Source: Pterobdella sp. o SKG-2022 | Lineage: Eukaryota; Annelida; Clitellata; Hirudinida; Piscicolidae | NCBI GenBank assembly: GCA_964035795.1 | Contig: OZ038321.1 | Coordinates: 22,136,283-22,200,282, forward strand | Direction of reading: 5' to 3' | Length of the DNA stretch: 64,000 nucleotides | Part shown: positions 63,655 to 64,000 of the stretch, one piece after another | How positions within the stretch are numbered: the stretch's first letter is position 1 | Layout: each line of letters opens with the position of its first letter | Translations under genes and position numbers: made by a program | The notes under the pieces: generated by a model | Database searches by the model: none | Seen by the model: the letters and a program-made list of their open reading frames with translations, nothing else | Told to the model about the DNA's origin: nothing

Positions 63655-64000
63655 TAAATGATTCATCTTGTTTATTATGTCCATTACTATCATAAATGAT
63701 TGTTCAGAATATTTCATGTAAATGCGATTGATGTCAATCATACAGTGTTCAGAGGTGTTTAATTTCAAATAAGCGCAATAAAAAGATTAATATGTTTTTA
63801 TATTTTCTTCAAATATTTGAAGTCTCATTAGTATAAAAACTGTGAACAGTGGTAATGAAAGGCTAATTTGAATGAACAATAACTACTAAAATAAATAACT
63901 TTAACGGTTAATAATATATAAAAATTTAATAATTGGGCAAAGTAGTACAAATCTAAAATTAACCTATGAATCCTTTAAGTCAAATTTTAAATTCAAAAAC
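63655..64000 (-). other. Presumed intron of the CDK12/13-like gene at window edge
   Basis: AT-rich with no exon found. The kinase exons upstream of the DFG motif must lie further right, outside the window. Confidence 0.6.

Overview
The window is AT-rich animal genomic DNA (no bacterial or viral layout). The evidence is multi-exon genes with short introns, conserved animal proteins (an Hrs/HGS endosomal sorting protein, an FKBP6-like immunophilin, a CDK12/13-type kinase, CUB-like domains), and decayed animal retroelements (L2/CR1-type and RTE-type LINEs, a Penelope-type GIY-YIG fragment). The species cannot be fixed from the sequence. An early-branching animal with compact introns, such as a sponge or cnidarian, would fit, but this is inference.

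Layout. 1 to about 39 kb is gene-poor, with isolated exon-sized coding islands, microsatellites and minisatellites (ATCT at 2.0-2.5 kb, a 19-bp repeat at 24.8-25.1 kb), inverted-repeat elements and a Penelope remnant at 10.1-10.5 kb. Between about 28 and 36 kb, plus-strand exons with CUB-like signatures probably belong to one long-intron gene. 39-42.7 kb is a LINE graveyard in which an RTE-type copy appears to split an L2-type copy, followed by two more LINE 3' ends. 43.3-64 kb is gene-dense. It holds a 14-exon FKBP6-like gene (+), the last two exons of an unidentified minus-strand gene with a Lys/Arg-rich tail, a 20-exon Hrs gene (+), a small two-exon gene of unknown function (+), a decayed histone H4 copy (-), and the 3' half of a CDK12/13-like gene (-) that runs off the right edge.

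How the genes relate. Hrs (endosomal ubiquitin and PI3P recognition), the FKBP6-like protein (in known animals an Hsp90 co-chaperone in the germline piRNA pathway) and CDK12/13 (RNA polymerase II tail kinase) have no obvious shared pathway. They look like ordinary neighbours in a dense block. The most distinctive property is the splice signals: joining exons by frame and homology gives 32 introns in the two complete genes, of which 13 start GTT and one starts GC. That is far looser than usual animal donors. Other points to follow up are a near-perfect 124-bp palindrome inside the Hrs intron that cuts the FYVE motif, a dispersed family of hairpin elements, and several coding islands I could not identify.
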